A DNA stretch of 7,275 nt, taken from NCBI GenBank assembly GCA_904502205.1, contig CAJGDR010000048.1, positions 1-7,275 on the forward strand. The letters run 5' to 3'. The position numbers were made by a program, and so were the translations under genes. This document shows, piece after piece, positions 6,091 to 7,275 of the stretch. How positions within the stretch are numbered: position 1 is the stretch's first letter; every line of letters starts with the position of its first letter. Under the pieces are notes generated by a model that was not told the origin of the DNA, ran no database searches, and was given only the letters and a program-made list of their open reading frames with translations. Origin of the DNA: an uncultured Bacilli bacterium. Lineage in GTDB: Bacteria > Bacillota_I > Bacilli_A > ML615J-28 > CAG-313.

Positions 6091-6642
6091 ATGGAAAGAA
6101 AATATGCAGTTTTAGTTGTTGATATGCTTAATGATTTTGTTACAGGAGCATTAAAATGTGATCGAGGTTTAGCAATTGTACCAAAGACTAAACAGTTATT
6201 AGCTGGATGTAGAGAATTAGGTGTTCCAGTAATTTTCTGTAATGATGCTCATATTTTAGGAGTCGATCACGAATTAAAATTCTGGGGTGATCATGCAATT
6301 AAAGGTACTAAAGGTGCTGAAGTTATTGATGAACTAGAATTATGTGAAAAAGACTACGTAGTTCCAAAAAGAAGATATAGTGGCTTTTTCCAAACTGATT
6401 TAAAATTATTATTAGATGAATTAGGTGTTAATACTGTAATTATGACAGGATTACATGCACATATGTGTGTACGTCATACTGCAGCTGATGCTTATCAATA
6501 TGGATATGATATCGTTGTTGCAAAAGACGCGACAGATTCATTTACTGAAGAAGATTATATTTACGGTATTAAATATTTAAAAGATACTTATGGTGCTGAA
6601 ATTTCAGATGTAGATTCTATTTTAGCAAATTTAAGAAAATAA
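6091..6642 (+). CDS. Isochorismatase-family cysteine hydrolase, probable nicotinamidase-like amidase
   Basis: This 183-residue protein has the typical length of small isochorismatase-fold hydrolases. The catalytic triad is visible as D11 (VVDMLNDF, 8-15), K93 (VPKRRYSGF, 91-99) and C126 (GLHAHMCVRHTAADA, 120-134). Between the first two lie D52, H54, H60 and H68 (NDAHILGVDH and WGDHAIKGT), which match in order and rough spacing the metal ligands of nicotinamidase/pyrazinamidase PncA (Asp, His, His, His). This favours hydrolysis of an amide such as nicotinamide to nicotinate in NAD recycling, over isochorismate cleavage. The GLHAHMC loop is also found in broad isochorismatase-like proteins of unknown substrate, so I leave the symbol blank. 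It is cytoplasmic, without signal peptide or membrane helix. The gene has its own consensus promoter and a strong terminator, and no obvious link to the efflux genes upstream. Confidence 0.9.
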   Translation: MERKYAVLVVDMLNDFVTGALKCDRGLAIVPKTKQLLAGCRELGVPVIFCNDAHILGVDHELKFWGDHAIKGTKGAEVIDELELCEKDYVVPKRRYSGFFQTDLKLLLDELGVNTVIMTGLHAHMCVRHTAADAYQYGYDIVVAKDATDSFTEEDYIYGIKYLKDTYGAEISDVDSILANLRK

Positions 6643-6693
6643 AGCATAAAAGAAATTAGTTTTATAAAGTATATTTAAATAGATTATAATTAC

Positions 6694-6727
6694 AAAAAAA
6701 CACTTTCATTTAAGAAAGTGTTTTTTT
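6694..6727. terminator. Bidirectional intrinsic terminator between convergent genes
   Basis: CACTTTC (6701-6707) pairs with GAAAGTG (6714-6720) around a 6-base ATTTAA loop. Seven A residues on the left (6694-6700) and seven T residues on the right (6721-6727) extend the pairing to 14 bp and provide a T-run when read from either strand. It sits 51 bases after the hydrolase stop codon and 41 bases beyond the stop of the convergent - strand gene, so it can serve both. The short stretches either side (6643-6693, 6728-6768) are AT-rich and show nothing else. Confidence 0.93.
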
Positions 6728-6768
6728 AAATTGTTTTAATTATTTTATATGAGAATAATTAATGTTTA

Positions 6769-7275
6769 TTATTTATTTAATTTAGCATCTCGATTCTTTT
6801 GAGTTAGTATAAATGGTGTATGGAAAATAGTAAGTGCTATAACGGCTAATATAACAAGTTTTACATAATAATCATACCAACCATGTTTTAGATTTAAAAT
6901 AGGCATTCCTTCAAGAGGTGGACGCGCAACAAACATAAAATTAGTAGTATGATCTTGGAACATTGAATTTAGATAAATTGCTAAAATTGAGAATCCAAAT
7001 AATAAACAAATATTTCTAATTAATGTTTTCCAACTAACTTTAATAATATTAGACATTACTAAATCAATAGCAAATGCAATGATATATGCATGATATATAA
7101 AGTATTGATAAACTTGAGGGTCATTAAAGGCTACACCTTCAGTTGGAATAAACAATGATATTGATGCACCTAAACACATTGTAGGGAACATAAACTCTAG
7201 TAAAATTTGTTTTGTAGTTTCTTGTTTTATAAAGAACAATAAGAAAATAACAAAGAATAGTTGAATAGAACATAA
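6769..7275 (-). CDS. YwaF/TIGR02206-like integral membrane protein, C-terminal part (partial at 5' end)
   Basis: The - strand frame is open from the window edge to a TAA at 6771-6769, giving 168 visible residues. A TTG codon at 7239-7237 could be read as a start, but the frame continues upstream through a hydrophobic helix, so the TTG is most likely an internal Leu and the gene begins outside the window. The family usually has about 230-270 residues, so perhaps a third is missing. At least five hydrophobic segments are visible (about 1-17, 27-42, 59-76, 83-103, 139-158). Features resembling the TP0381/YwaF family are YQYFIYH (56-62), NFMFVARPP (112-120) and GWYDYY (132-137), with the loop order expected near the C-terminus of that family. 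Function of the family is not known to me; distant similarity to eukaryotic TMEM164 has been noted. The tail (KNRDAKLNK) is basic and so probably cytoplasmic. The call rests on motif recall, not alignment. Confidence 0.75.
   Translation of the reverse strand, partial: LCSIQLFFVIFLLFFIKQETTKQILLEFMFPTMCLGASISLFIPTEGVAFNDPQVYQYFIYHAYIIAFAIDLVMSNIIKVSWKTLIRNICLLFGFSILAIYLNSMFQDHTTNFMFVARPPLEGMPILNLKHGWYDYYVKLVILAVIALTIFHTPFILTQKNRDAKLNK

Noticed and set aside
7237..7239. TTG as the start codon of the - strand membrane protein
   Set aside because: The frame stays open upstream to the window edge and encodes a continuous hydrophobic helix across this codon, so it is better read as an internal Leu.
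1..7275. Mycoplasma-type genetic code (TGA = Trp)
   Set aside because: All Trp codons I checked are TGG and the genes give full-length family proteins with the standard bacterial code.
1..7275. CRISPR array, tRNA or rRNA gene, insertion sequence, phage or toxin-antitoxin module
   Set aside because: No spaced direct repeats, cloverleaf-like segments, terminal inverted repeats with a transposase, or paired small genes are visible; intergenic stretches are all under about 130 bases and explained by promoters and terminators.

Overview
The window is a compact, AT-rich bacterial segment. Strong Shine-Dalgarno sequences (GGAGGTGA, GGGAGGTGA, GGAGGA), sigma-A type promoters and short hairpin-plus-T-run terminators point to a low-GC Bacillota, possibly one of the Erysipelotrichia- or Mollicutes-related lineages. 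Tryptophan is read from TGG throughout and the frames contain no internal TGA, so the mycoplasma code (TGA = Trp) is not in use. The species cannot be named from this sequence.

Layout. (1) Bases 1-195 are the last 64 codons of an unrecognised + strand gene, closed by an intrinsic terminator whose stem contains the stop codon. (2) Bases 250-4573 form one transcription unit: a promoter whose -35 region is a perfect GC-rich 12-bp palindrome, two overlapping genes for a heterodimeric ABC exporter of the BmrC/BmrD (YheI/YheH) type, a GNAT acetyltransferase resembling diamine/spermidine N1-acetyltransferase (SSAT), and a terminator. (3) Bases 4571-6015 hold a MATE-family efflux gene with its own extended -10 promoter, packed directly against the preceding terminator. 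(4) Bases 6029-6642 hold an isochorismatase/nicotinamidase-family hydrolase behind an exact-consensus sigma-A promoter. (5) A bidirectional terminator (6694-6727) separates it from a convergent - strand gene (6769 to the window edge), which encodes the C-terminal part of a YwaF/TIGR02206-like membrane protein.

Functionally the centre looks like an efflux and detoxification neighbourhood: an asymmetric ABC exporter co-transcribed with a probable amine acetyltransferase, followed by an independently promoted MATE antiporter. The nearest precedent I know is the B. subtilis blt-bltD operon, where a drug exporter is paired with a polyamine acetyltransferase; here the exporter is of the ABC class. 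The substrates are not visible in the sequence. I found no CRISPR array, tRNA or rRNA, insertion sequence or phage feature, and no clearly new system. The most distinctive items are the palindromic promoter and the exporter-acetyltransferase pairing.
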